A DNA stretch of 7,351 nucleotides. Source: an uncultured Polymorphobacter sp. (GTDB lineage Bacteria > Pseudomonadota > Alphaproteobacteria > Sphingomonadales > Sphingomonadaceae). A program made the translations under genes and the position numbers. The stretch lies in contig CALDHQ010000531.1 in the NCBI GenBank assembly GCA_937894055.1, positions 1 through 7,351 on the forward strand, given 5' to 3'. Under the pieces are notes generated by a model. That model was not told where the DNA came from, did no database searches, and worked only from the letters and a program-made list of their open reading frames with translations. Below, piece by piece: positions 1 to 7,265 of the stretch; position 1 is the first letter of the stretch, and every line of letters begins with the position of its first letter.

Positions 1-174
1 ACCGTCATAGAACAGCCGCCGCCCCAGCTCGATCTTCATCGGCGTCGGCGGATTGTCAGCGGGGTAGGGCGGAGCAAGATCAGCCGCTGGCCATGGCTCC
101 GCCACAGGCGCAACCGAACTGACGCATGCAACAAGCCCGACCAGCGATGCTCCAATCAGCGCCGCCGCCATCAT
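1..174 (-). CDS. Di-haem cytochrome c peroxidase / MauG-like protein, N-terminal part (runs off left edge)
   Basis: Read leftward from ATG at 174 (a second ATG follows at 171), 58 codons stay open to the window edge. Residues 41-58 (NPPTPMKIELGRRLFYDG) match the stretch preceding the first haem site in the cytochrome c peroxidase/MauG family; the CXXCH haem motifs would lie beyond the edge. Residues 3-17 are a hydrophobic export segment ending in LVAC, a lipobox, so an envelope lipoprotein is plausible, although the segment lacks the usual leading Lys or Arg. No other usable start exists before the in-frame stop near 225. Family members reduce peroxide or oxidise small molecules in the periplasm with two c-type haems. 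The upstream region holds a broken crtY-like start, so the native promoter may be missing. The family call is fairly safe; the substrate is unknown. Confidence 0.72.
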   Translation of the reverse strand, partial: MMAAALIGASLVGLVACVSSVAPVAEPWPAADLAPPYPADNPPTPMKIELGRRLFYDG

Positions 175-292
175 AGGCCGCCGCCGATCCGGCGATGTGC
201 AGACTGCTGCCTTCCAGCGCGATCAGGCTGTTGGCCAGCCCGCCGCCCACCAGGACGACATCGGCGCGGAGGGAGGAGGACGCAGTCACCAT
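80..292 (-). pseudogene. crtY: Truncated lycopene beta-cyclase (crtY-like) N-terminus
   Basis: From ATG at 292 the leftward frame begins with about ten variable residues, then DVVLVGGGLANSLIAL (residues 11-26). This is the FAD-binding beta-alpha start typical of CrtY lycopene cyclases, whose family pattern is GxGLANxLIALRL. After residue 26 (near base 215) the expected continuation stops. The frame reads 44 unrelated residues and ends at base 80, inside the peroxidase gene in another frame. CrtY is normally about 380-400 residues, so only the first 26 or so are present. CrtY makes the beta-ionone rings of carotenoids such as nostoxanthin and zeaxanthin. This is either a deletion remnant or an assembly join. 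The crtY call rests on one short motif; another FAD enzyme is possible. Confidence 0.55.
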
Positions 293-311
293 GGTCCCGG
301 CTCTAGCATGA

Positions 312-326
312 TTGGCGTGACGCCAA
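312..326. promoter_or_regulatory. 15-bp palindrome between crtY-like start and folD (candidate operator)
   Basis: TTGGCG-TGA-CGCCAA is a perfect inverted repeat with 6-bp arms and a 3-bp centre. It lies 20 bp upstream of the leftward crtY-like ATG and about 105 bp upstream of folD, in a region that must hold both promoters. The geometry would suit a dimeric regulator, but no factor can be named and the site could be chance. Confidence 0.3.
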
Positions 327-421
327 GTGCATTCACACGGTTGTTTGAACGATTTCCATGCGGATGGGCGAGTCGAGCCACGTTGCGCGGCGCGCGCCCA
401 GCCGTTAGGCACGGGCAAACG

Positions 422-425
422 GGAG
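422..425 (+). promoter_or_regulatory. Shine-Dalgarno site of folD
   Basis: GGAG lies 6 nt before the ATG at 432. It decides the folD start: the frame is open further upstream (ATG at 327), but that extension is low-complexity and unlike the family. Confidence 0.75.
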
Positions 426-431
426 ACGCCG

Positions 432-1319
432 ATGTCGCAAGCTCAAATCATCGACGGCAAGGCCTTCGCCGAAGGGCTGCGCGCCCGCATTGCTGCCGCC
501 GTGCCCGAATTCGCGGCCGCGGCCGGTCGCGTGCCGGGGCTGGCGGTCGTGCTCGTCGGCGATGATGCCGCCAGCCAGATCTACGTCCGCAACAAGGGCA
601 AGCAGACGATTGAAGCCGGCATGAATTCGGTCGAAATCCGGCTGCCCGCCAACGCCACCCAGGCCGAAGTCGAAGCCGTGGTGGTGTCGCTCAACGCCGA
701 TCCCGCCATCGACGGCATTCTCGTGCAATTGCCGCTGCCCAAGCATCTCAACGAAGCGCCGGTGATCAACGCCATCGACCCCGACAAGGATGTCGACGGG
801 CTGCATCCGGTGTCCGCCGGGCGGCTGGTCGCCGGGCTGCCGGGGCTGGTGCCGTGCACGCCGATGGGCTGCATGCTTCTGCTGCGCGACGTGCTCGGCG
901 ATGTCGGCGGTGCCGAGGCGCTGGTCATCGGCCGCTCGCGGCTGGTCGGCAAGCCGATCGCGGCGCTGCTGACCAACGCCAACGCCACCGTCACGCTGGC
1001 ACATTCGCGCACGCATGAACTTTCGGCGCACGTCCACCGCGCCGATATCGTCGTCGCCGCCGTCGGCGTGCCCGAACTGGTGCGCGGCGCGTGGATCAAG
1101 CATGGCGCCACCGTCATCGATGTCGGGATGAACCGCATCGATGCGGGCGGCGGCAAGACGCGGCTGGTCGGCGATGTCGCTTTCGCCGAGGCCGTCACCG
1201 TGGCGGGCGCGATTACCCCGGTGCCCGGCGGCGTCGGCCCGATGACGATTGCCTGCCTGCTGCGCAACACGCTCGTCGCGGCGCACGCCCGCGCCGGCTT
1301 GGCCCCGCCGTCGGTCTGA
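432..1319 (+). CDS. folD: Bifunctional methylenetetrahydrofolate dehydrogenase / methenyltetrahydrofolate cyclohydrolase
   Basis: This 295-residue cytoplasmic enzyme oxidises 5,10-methylene-THF to methenyl-THF with NADP+ and hydrolyses it to 10-formyl-THF, feeding purine and formyl-Met synthesis. The family landmarks are all present. Substrate-site Tyr51 and catalytic Lys55 lie in the YVRNKGK segment (47-57 region). QLPLP is at 99-103. DKDVDGLHP at 118-126 includes the folate-contacting Asp122. The Rossmann segment GRSRLVGKP is at 167-175, and the C-terminal signature [12 protein letters not shown] at 261-272. Length is normal for the family (about 285-300). The start follows a good ribosome site. 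It heads a tightly packed operon; marC follows after only 4 nt. Confidence 0.97.
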   Translation: MSQAQIIDGKAFAEGLRARIAAAVPEFAAAAGRVPGLAVVLVGDDAASQIYVRNKGKQTIEAGMNSVEIRLPANATQAEVEAVVVSLNADPAIDGILVQLPLPKHLNEAPVINAIDPDKDVDGLHPVSAGRLVAGLPGLVPCTPMGCMLLLRDVLGDVGGAEALVIGRSRLVGKPIAALLTNANATVTLAHSRTHELSAHVHRADIVVAAVGVPELVRGAWIKHGATVIDVGMNRIDAGGGKTRLVGDVAFAEAVTVAGAITPVPGGVGPMTIACLLRNTLVAAHARAGLAPPSV

Positions 1320-1323
1320 CCGC

Positions 1324-1971
1324 GTGCTGGCGCTGTTCATCTCGTCGTTCGTGACGCTGTTCGTGGTGCTCGATCCGCCGGGTTGCGTGCCGATTTTTTC
1401 CAGCCTGACCAACGGCGCCAGCGTCGCACACCGGCGTATCATGGCGCTGCGTTCAGTGGTCATCGCCTCGATCGTGCTGGTGCTGTTCGCGCTGTTCGGC
1501 GAACCGTTCCTGCGCGCGCTCGGCATCAGCCTCGCGGCGTTCAAGATTGCCGGCGGCATGATGGTGTTCCTGATCGCCATCGACATGGTCTTCGAAAAGC
1601 GCACCGAGCGCCGTGAGAACCGCGCCGAAAGCGTCAAAAGTGCTGCCGCCGCCGCCGCCAAGCCGATCGAGGAAGAGGACATCTCGGTGTTCCCGATGGC
1701 GATCCCGATGTTGGCCGGGCCGGGCGCCATCGCGGCGATCATGCTGCTGACGGCGCGCACCAACGGCATCGCCGAAACTGCCACCGTGCTCGGCGCGCTG
1801 GGCGCGGTGATGCTGCTGACGCTGTTTTCGCTGCTCGCGGCGGGGCCGTTGATGAAGCTGATGGGCGCCAAGTTCGAAGGCGCGCTGACGCGGCTGCTCG
1901 GTGTCATCCTCGCGGCACTGGCGGCACAATTCGTCGTCGACGGCATCAAGGAAAGCTTCAAGCTTGCTTGA
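1324..1971 (+). CDS. MarC family integral membrane protein
   Basis: This is a 215-residue protein with about six membrane segments (roughly 4-25, 42-63, 66-90, 122-146, 153-176, 188-207). Family hallmarks are FVTLFVVLDPPG near the N-terminus (9-20) and EDISVFPMAIPMLAGPGAI at 118-136. The cytosolic loop between segments 3 and 4 is charged and carries an alanine run (107-112). A GTG start at 1324 puts the first membrane segment where relatives have it; the frame is open upstream but that stretch is Arg-rich folD antiframe. The start lies 4 nt past the folD stop with no clear Shine-Dalgarno site, suggesting translation coupled to folD. Inner-membrane MarC proteins were once linked to multiple antibiotic resistance, a link later disputed; their transport substrate is unsettled. 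The family call is firm and the function unknown. Confidence 0.9.
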   Translation: MLALFISSFVTLFVVLDPPGCVPIFSSLTNGASVAHRRIMALRSVVIASIVLVLFALFGEPFLRALGISLAAFKIAGGMMVFLIAIDMVFEKRTERRENRAESVKSAAAAAAKPIEEEDISVFPMAIPMLAGPGAIAAIMLLTARTNGIAETATVLGALGAVMLLTLFSLLAAGPLMKLMGAKFEGALTRLLGVILAALAAQFVVDGIKESFKLA

Positions 1972-3199
1972 GCGGCGGTCCCTGCGCTTCGAGCGCCGCG
2001 AGCGGACCGAGGCACCGTCGCCCGACCAGATATCGCTGGGGCTCGATTTCGAAACCGGCGCCCCCGAGCTGTCGGTGGTCATGCCGTGCCTCAACGAGGC
2101 CGAAACGCTGGCGATCTGCATCATCAAGGCCAAGCGCTTCCTGGTGGAAAACAACGTCCACGGCGAAGTCGTCATCGCCGACAATGGCTCGACCGACGGC
2201 AGCCAGTCGATCGCCCGCCAGCAGGGCGCGCGCGTCATCAACGTACCGGTGCGCGGCTATGGTGCGGCGCTCGCGGCGGGTATCGCAGCGGCGAACGGAC
2301 GCTATGTCGCGATGGCCGACGCCGATGACAGCTATGACTTCCTCGGGCTGATGCCGTTCCTCGAACGGCTGCGCGCCGGTGACGATCTGGTGATGGGCAA
2401 CCGCTTCAAGGGCGGCATTGCCCCCGGCGCGATGCCGCCGTTGCACCGCTACCTCGGCAATCCGGTGCTGAGCCTGGCGGGGCGGCTGTTCTTCAAGGCG
2501 CCGGTCGGCGATTTCCATTGCGGGCTGCGCGCCTTCCGGCGCGACGCCATCCTGCAACTCGGGCTGGTGACAACCGGCATGGAGTTCGCCTCTGAAATGG
2601 TCGTCAAGGCGCAACTTGCCGAACTCAAGCTGTCCGAAGTGCCGACGACGCTGATGCCCGATGGCCGCAGCCGCGCACCGCACCTGCGCAGCTGGCGCGA
2701 TGGCTGGCGGCACCTCAAGTTCCTGCTGACCTTCGCGCCGAAGTGGCTGGCCTTCTACCCCGGGCTGATCATCGGCGGCATCGGGCTGATCGGCACGCTG
2801 CTGACCTTGCCCGGTACGTTCCGCATCGGCGGGCTCAACTTCGGCATCCACAGCCTGTTGCTTTTCGCCACCGGTATCATGGTCGGCGCGCAACTGGTCA
2901 GCTTTGCCGTGCTGGCGCGACTGTTCGGCGTCCATGACGGGCTGTGGCGCACCACCGACAACATCGAACTGGCGCGGCGCTGGTTCAGCATTGACCGCTG
3001 CGTCGTCCTCGGCCTGGCGCTGGTGCTGGTCGGACTGGGGTTTCTGGTCTGGGCGGTCGGCGGCTGGGCGGTGCTCGGCTTTCACAACATATACGGCGAA
3101 CGGCTGATGCGCGTGTCGATCATGGCCGTGCTGTTCCTGTCGCTCGGCGTGCAGGCGATGATATCGGGCTTCATCGCCGCACTGCTCGGCAATGACTGA
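1964..3199 (+). CDS. Family 2 glycosyltransferase with C-terminal membrane domain (polyprenyl-phosphate sugar synthase type, GtrB/DPM1-like)
   Basis: The protein has 411 residues from a TTG start at 1964, preceded by AAGGA at 1948-1952; an ATG at 1901 in the same frame is less likely because it lies deep in marC with no ribosome site. The GT-A fold spans about 35-240. It shows LSVVMPCLNEAETL (36-49), the nucleotide-sugar-binding VVIADNGSTDG (69-79), and the metal-binding acidic cluster DADDSYD (119-125). The VGDFHCGLRAFRR segment (181-193) is typical of this branch. About four membrane helices follow (near 263-283, 291-318, 346-369, 384-407). Such enzymes transfer a sugar from a nucleotide donor to undecaprenyl phosphate on the inner face of the membrane. 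The 8-nt overlap with the GtrA gene supports that role. The sugar (glucose, mannose or GlcNAc) cannot be told from sequence. Confidence 0.88.
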   Translation: MLERRSLRFERRERTEAPSPDQISLGLDFETGAPELSVVMPCLNEAETLAICIIKAKRFLVENNVHGEVVIADNGSTDGSQSIARQQGARVINVPVRGYGAALAAGIAAANGRYVAMADADDSYDFLGLMPFLERLRAGDDLVMGNRFKGGIAPGAMPPLHRYLGNPVLSLAGRLFFKAPVGDFHCGLRAFRRDAILQLGLVTTGMEFASEMVVKAQLAELKLSEVPTTLMPDGRSRAPHLRSWRDGWRHLKFLLTFAPKWLAFYPGLIIGGIGLIGTLLTLPGTFRIGGLNFGIHSLLLFATGIMVGAQLVSFAVLARLFGVHDGLWRTTDNIELARRWFSIDRCVVLGLALVLVGLGFLVWAVGGWAVLGFHNIYGERLMRVSIMAVLFLSLGVQAMISGFIAALLGND

Positions 3200-3590
3200 C
3201 AGGCCGCGCGACCTGCCGGTGTGGGTCGGCCAGTCGGCGCGCTACGGCGTGGTCGGCGTCATCGCACTCGCCATCGATGTCAGCGTCCTCGAAGTGCTGG
3301 TCCGCGCCGGCATGTCGCCGTATCTGGCGCGCATCTTCAGCCTCGCGGTGATGGTCTGCGCGACATGGTGGCTCAACCGCACACTGACCTTCCGCACCCA
3401 ATCCGCGCCGTCGCTGCGCGAATTCGCGCACTATGTCATGCTGGCGCTGGCCGGTCTCGGCCTCAACTACGGGCTTTACTCGGCCGCGCTGTGGCTCACC
3501 GGCAGCCGCTGGGTTGGCATCGCGCTCGGCACTGCGGCAGCGGCGGTGTTCAATTTCTTCCGGTATCGGAAGCTGTTCGCACCGGTTTGA
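3192..3590 (+). CDS. GtrA family membrane protein (putative polyprenyl-phosphate-sugar flippase)
   Basis: This is a 132-residue protein with four membrane helices (about 17-38, 45-62, 79-101, 106-124). The two family signatures are TWWLNRTLTF at 58-67 and NFFRYRKLF at 121-129. GtrA proteins are thought to flip undecaprenyl-phosphate-linked sugars made by a GtrB-type glycosyltransferase, for later transfer to O-antigen, teichoic acid or other envelope acceptors. The ATG overlaps the last 8 nt of the glycosyltransferase gene, so the two products are probably translated together. No third gene (a GtrC-like acceptor-side transferase) is nearby: the operon ends here, 12 nt before a large inverted repeat. 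Length is normal for the family. Confidence 0.9.
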   Translation: MTDRPRDLPVWVGQSARYGVVGVIALAIDVSVLEVLVRAGMSPYLARIFSLAVMVCATWWLNRTLTFRTQSAPSLREFAHYVMLALAGLGLNYGLYSAALWLTGSRWVGIALGTAAAAVFNFFRYRKLFAPV

Positions 3591-3602
3591 CAGGCTGAAA
3601 GA

Positions 3603-3727
3603 GCCTCCGGCGGGCAGGCCTGAGGCCTGCACCCATTAGTTTGGGGCGGTGCCATGACACCCGACGTTGGCTGATTTGGCGCACACGCAAATTGATGGTG
3701 CAGGCCTGAGGCCTGCCTGCCGGAGGC
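3603..3727. repeat. Paired REP-like inverted repeat between convergent genes
   Basis: The arms at 3603-3633 and 3697-3727 are 31 nt each and match as reverse complements at 29 of 31 positions. In the + strand RNA one of the two mismatches becomes a G-U pair. Each arm contains the same self-complementary 17-mer, GCAGGCCTGAGGCCTGC (3614-3630 and 3700-3716), so each can fold alone or the two can pair across a 63-nt spacer (3634-3696). The outer edges read GCCTCCGGCGG and CCGGAGGC. The element starts 12 nt after the gtrA stop and ends 2 nt from the stop of the leftward NTF2-like gene, filling the convergent gap. The layout resembles a REP doublet (BIME), elements often placed between convergent genes where they stop transcription or protect mRNA 3' ends. 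No T-run follows, so it is not a classical intrinsic terminator. Confidence 0.8.
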
Positions 3728-3729
3728 CC

Positions 3730-4151
3730 TTACGCCCAGCCGGCGCCGGCCCAGGCGTCGACTTCGCCCTGCGCATCGATGACGACGATGTGCCAGCCCT
3801 CGTCGTCCTTCGCCAGCGTGTACTGGCTCGGGAAGTGCAGGATCTGTGTGCCGGCGGCATCATCGAAGCGCCATTGCACGGTGGCGCGTGCGGCTTCGTC
3901 GGGCAGCGCTTCGACGGTCAGGCCGAGGCGGTGGATCTTGCGGACGCCGTTGCTGCGATATTTGTCGATTAGCTTTTCGAGGTTGACCAGTGCTTCGGCG
4001 TCATCCTCAAAAAAGTGGCTGCCGGCGCGCGTGGCGATCAGGTGCGGGAAGCCGAGGCAATCGAGCAGTGCTTCGACATCGAACGCATCCCACGCCGCGG
4101 TGTAGCGGTCAAAGAACGCGCCGATTTCGGCGTCGAGTTCAGCGTCATCGC

Positions 4152-4155
<4 letters not shown>
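3730..4155 (-). CDS. NTF2/SnoaL-like small alpha+beta protein
   Basis: This 141-residue protein without signal peptide or membrane helix has the pattern of the NTF2-like superfamily. An N-terminal amphipathic helix pair ([21 protein letters not shown], split around residues 11-31) is followed by FPHLIA (37-41), then beta strands such as RATVQWRF (90-97), [12 protein letters not shown] (105-116) and [10 protein letters not shown] (121-130). Members are diverse enzymes and binding proteins, so no reaction can be assigned. Its ATG at 4155-4153 overlaps the argG TGA at 4154-4152 as ATGA, so it is almost certainly co-translated with argG. Whether it acts in arginine metabolism is unknown. Its stop lies 2 nt from the REP-like repeat. 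Confidence 0.8.
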
Positions 4156-5366
<1,211 letters not shown>

Positions 5367-5373
5367 TGCGCGT

Positions 5374-5378
5374 TCCTT
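5374..5378 (-). promoter_or_regulatory. Shine-Dalgarno site of argG
   Basis: AAGGA on the minus strand lies 7 nt before the argG ATG and fixes the start at 5366 rather than the far upstream in-frame ATGs. Confidence 0.75.
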
Positions 5379-5571
5379 GTCCGATACTCTGCGCCGCCGG
5401 TCATAAGGGCGAAGCCGGGGATTCGATAGGCATTTTTGCGGGCCTGGCCCACCCGCGCGGGCTGGCAGCGCGGCTGCCGCCGATTGTTCGGGCACCGTTC
5501 CGGAACCACTGCCCCGGACGCGCGTTTGCAGGCAGGACCACATCGCACCGGTTTTGGCGCGAACGGCAACC
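5379..5571. promoter_or_regulatory. Divergent promoter region argG / alcohol dehydrogenase with three short palindromes
   Basis: The region between argG and the dehydrogenase must hold promoters facing both ways. It contains CCCGCGCGGG (5452-5461), GGCAGC-GCG-GCTGCC (5464-5478) and GTTCCGGAAC (5497-5506), all perfect palindromes within 55 bp. I see no convincing -35/-10 pair and no arginine-repressor-like AT-rich box. In a GC-rich genome, short GC palindromes arise often by chance, so operator status is only a possibility. Confidence 0.35.
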
Positions 5572-5586
5572 AGGAGCATGCGGACC

Positions 5587-6627
5587 ATGAAGGCATTTGT
5601 TTACGGCGGTCCCGGCAAAATGAGCCTCGAAGAGCGGCCCAAGCCCAAGATCGAGCAGCCCGGCGACGCGGTCGTCAAGGTGTCGAAGACCACCATCTGC
5701 GGCACCGACCTGCACATCCTGAAGGGCGATGTCGCCACCTGCACGCCGGGGCGCATCCTCGGCCACGAAGGCGTCGGCATTGTCGAGTCGGTGGGCAGCG
5801 GCGTCACGACCTTCAAGAAGGGCGACCATGTCCTGATCTCGTGCATCACCTCGTGCGGCAAGTGCGAATATTGCCGCCGCCAGATGTATTCGCATTGCGC
5901 GACCGGCGGCTGGATCCTCGGCAACAGCATCGACGGCACGCAGGCCGAATTCGTTCGCATCCCGCACGCCGAAACCAGCCTTTATCCGATCCCGAAGGGC
6001 GCCGATGAAGAAGCGATGGTGATGCTCAGCGACATCCTGCCCACCGGCTTCGAATGCGGCGTGCTCAACGGCAAGGTCGCGCCCGGCGCATCGGTCGCGA
6101 TTGTCGGCGCCGGCCCGATCGGGCTGGCGGCGCTGCTGACCGCGCAGCTTTATTCACCCGCCGAAATCATCATGATCGACCTCGATGACAACCGCCTCGC
6201 GATGGCGCGCAAGTTCGGCGCGACGCAAACGGTCAACAGCAGCGACGGCAAGGCCGCCGCGGTGGTCAAGGCGCTGACCGACGGCAAGGGTGTCGATACC
6301 GCGATCGAAGCCGTCGGTATCGCCGCGACTTTCGAGCTATGCCAGCTGCTGGTTGCGCCCGGCGGGGTCATCGCCAACATCGGCGTCCATGGCCACAAGG
6401 CCGATCTGCACCTTGAGACGCTGTGGTCGCAGAACATCGCGATCACCACGCGGCTCGTCGATACGGCAACGACCCCGATGCTGCTCAAAACGGTGCAAGC
6501 AGGCAAGATCGACCCGACGCAGCTGATCACCCACCACTTCAAGCTCGACCAGATCCTCGACGCTTATGACACGTTCGGTCGCGCCGCCGAAACCAAGGCG
6601 CTCAAGGTCATCATCGCCAACGACTGA
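5587..6627 (+). CDS. Zinc-dependent medium-chain alcohol dehydrogenase
   Basis: This 346-residue enzyme belongs to the zinc MDR superfamily, which oxidises alcohols or reduces aldehydes and ketones with NAD(P). Catalytic zinc ligands are visible as Cys38 (ICGTD) and His60-Glu61 (GHEG). The structural zinc site is Cys90, Cys93, Cys96 and Cys104. The Rossmann motif GAGPIG is at 174-179, and Asp198 at the end of the second strand favours NAD over NADP. The start is ATG at 5587, 10 nt after AGGAG (5572-5576); the in-frame ATG at 5578 is only 1 nt from that site. It is divergent from argG and followed after 16 nt by the SOUL gene. The natural substrate is not evident; related proteins act on short-chain alcohols or polyols. 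Confidence 0.92.
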   Translation: MKAFVYGGPGKMSLEERPKPKIEQPGDAVVKVSKTTICGTDLHILKGDVATCTPGRILGHEGVGIVESVGSGVTTFKKGDHVLISCITSCGKCEYCRRQMYSHCATGGWILGNSIDGTQAEFVRIPHAETSLYPIPKGADEEAMVMLSDILPTGFECGVLNGKVAPGASVAIVGAGPIGLAALLTAQLYSPAEIIMIDLDDNRLAMARKFGATQTVNSSDGKAAAVVKALTDGKGVDTAIEAVGIAATFELCQLLVAPGGVIANIGVHGHKADLHLETLWSQNIAITTRLVDTATTPMLLKTVQAGKIDPTQLITHHFKLDQILDAYDTFGRAAETKALKVIIAND

Positions 6628-6643
6628 CGGGCCGGACGCGCGT

Positions 6644-7129
6644 ATGTTGAACATCATGATGAAATTTCTGTGCCCTGCCCTGCTGCTCGGGCTCAACCTG
6701 CTGGGAGCCCCTGCCATGGCCACCGAAGAACCGCCGTTCACCGTCAGCGTCAAGCAGGGCGACTTCGAAGTGCGCGACTATCCGGCGCTGGTCGCCGCAG
6801 AAGTTTCGGTCAGCGGCGACCGCAAGGACGCCGCGTCAAAGGGGTTCCGGCTGCTCGCCGGCTACATCTTCGGCGGCAACACGCGCCAGCAGAGCATCGC
6901 AATGACCGCGCCGGTCGTGCAGGCGCCTGCCGCCAGCGAGAAGATCGCCATGACGGCGCCGGTGATGCAGATCGGTGGCAACGGCACCTGGGTGATCCGG
7001 TTCATCATGCCACAAGGGTCGACACTCGAGACCCTCCCCAAACCCAACAATCCTGCCGTCAAGCTTCGCGGCCTGACCACATTTCAGGATGTTTCTGGGA
7101 TGCCAGCTGCGGGAAAGCCTCGTCAATGA
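6644..7129 (+). CDS. Exported SOUL-family haem-binding protein, C-terminus lost
   Basis: From ATG at 6644 (GGA about 8 nt upstream; alternative ATGs at 6656 and 6659) the frame codes 161 residues. Residues 6-26 form a signal peptide with an AMA cleavage site (MKFLCPALLLGL...APAMA, then TEEPPF). The SOUL domain follows: FTVSVKQGDFEVRDYPALVAAEV (32-54), the paired IAMTAPV motifs (85-91 and 101-107), and the LETLPKPNNPAVKLR stretch (128-142). Family proteins continue for about 60-70 more residues with AVxxFSG and PWxxxxRRNEV motifs, which are absent. After residue 142 (base 7069) the frame reads 19 unrelated residues and stops. SOUL proteins bind haem or act as haem carriers; this one would be periplasmic. 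It is probably cotranscribed with the dehydrogenase. The truncation coincides with a base-composition change and is likely a sequence join. Confidence 0.85.
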   Translation: MLNIMMKFLCPALLLGLNLLGAPAMATEEPPFTVSVKQGDFEVRDYPALVAAEVSVSGDRKDAASKGFRLLAGYIFGGNTRQQSIAMTAPVVQAPAASEKIAMTAPVMQIGGNGTWVIRFIMPQGSTLETLPKPNNPAVKLRGLTTFQDVSGMPAAGKPRQ

Positions 7130-7157
7130 CCTTAAACTTGTCAAAACCAGAGTAACC
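7070..7157. other. Lower-GC stretch of unknown origin between SOUL and ftsA fragments
   Basis: These 88 bases are visibly less GC-rich than the core and continue neither the SOUL family upstream nor a recognisable ftsQ end downstream. The rightward frames are unconvincing. The leftward frame reads protein-like (GYSGFDKFKVIDEAF with PQLASQKHPEM after it), but I do not recognise a family. It may be a separate foreign fragment or sequence native to the ftsA donor. Confidence 0.4.
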
Positions 7158-7265
7158 ATGGCCAAGGATTACAAAGACCTTGTTGTTGGACTCGACATCG
7201 GCACTGCCAAAGTGATGGTCGTGGTCGCTGAAGTCCTCCCTGGTGGCGACCTTCGTCTCGCTGGT
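7158..7265 (+). pseudogene. ftsA: First 36 codons of ftsA (cell-division actin homologue), betaproteobacterial type
   Basis: The ATG at 7158 opens a frame with MAKDYKDLVVGLDIGTAKV, VMVVVAEVLPGGDLRLAG following directly. This is the N-terminus of FtsA, including the phosphate-1 ATP loop GLDIGTAKV (11-19). FtsA tethers FtsZ to the membrane at the division site and is normally about 410 residues. The wording (YKDLVVGLDIGTAKVMVVVAEVLPGG) is what I know from Burkholderiales-type FtsA rather than from sphingomonads. After residue 36 the expected LGVAPS/LKRGVV block is replaced by Arg-rich antiframe, although the frame stays open to the edge. It is therefore a fragment, joined to the permease sequence. 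Confidence 0.75.

Noticed and set aside
327..431. N-terminal extension of folD from ATG 327
   Set aside because: Adds 35 residues unlike FolD, while ATG 432 has a good Shine-Dalgarno site and gives the normal family start.
405..2015. Long leftward open frame (536 codons) opposite folD and marC
   Set aside because: Composition is Arg/Ala/Ser-rich without any family motif, and it lies antisense to two well-recognised genes; long antisense frames are expected at this GC content.
1958..3085. Leftward open frame (375 codons) opposite the glycosyltransferase
   Set aside because: Gln/Ala/Arg-rich low-complexity translation, antisense to a clear GT2 gene; no supporting ribosome site or motif.
3603..3727. 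Classical Rho-independent terminator
   Set aside because: The stems are strong, but no run of T follows on either strand, so the element is described as a REP-like repeat with possible terminator activity only.
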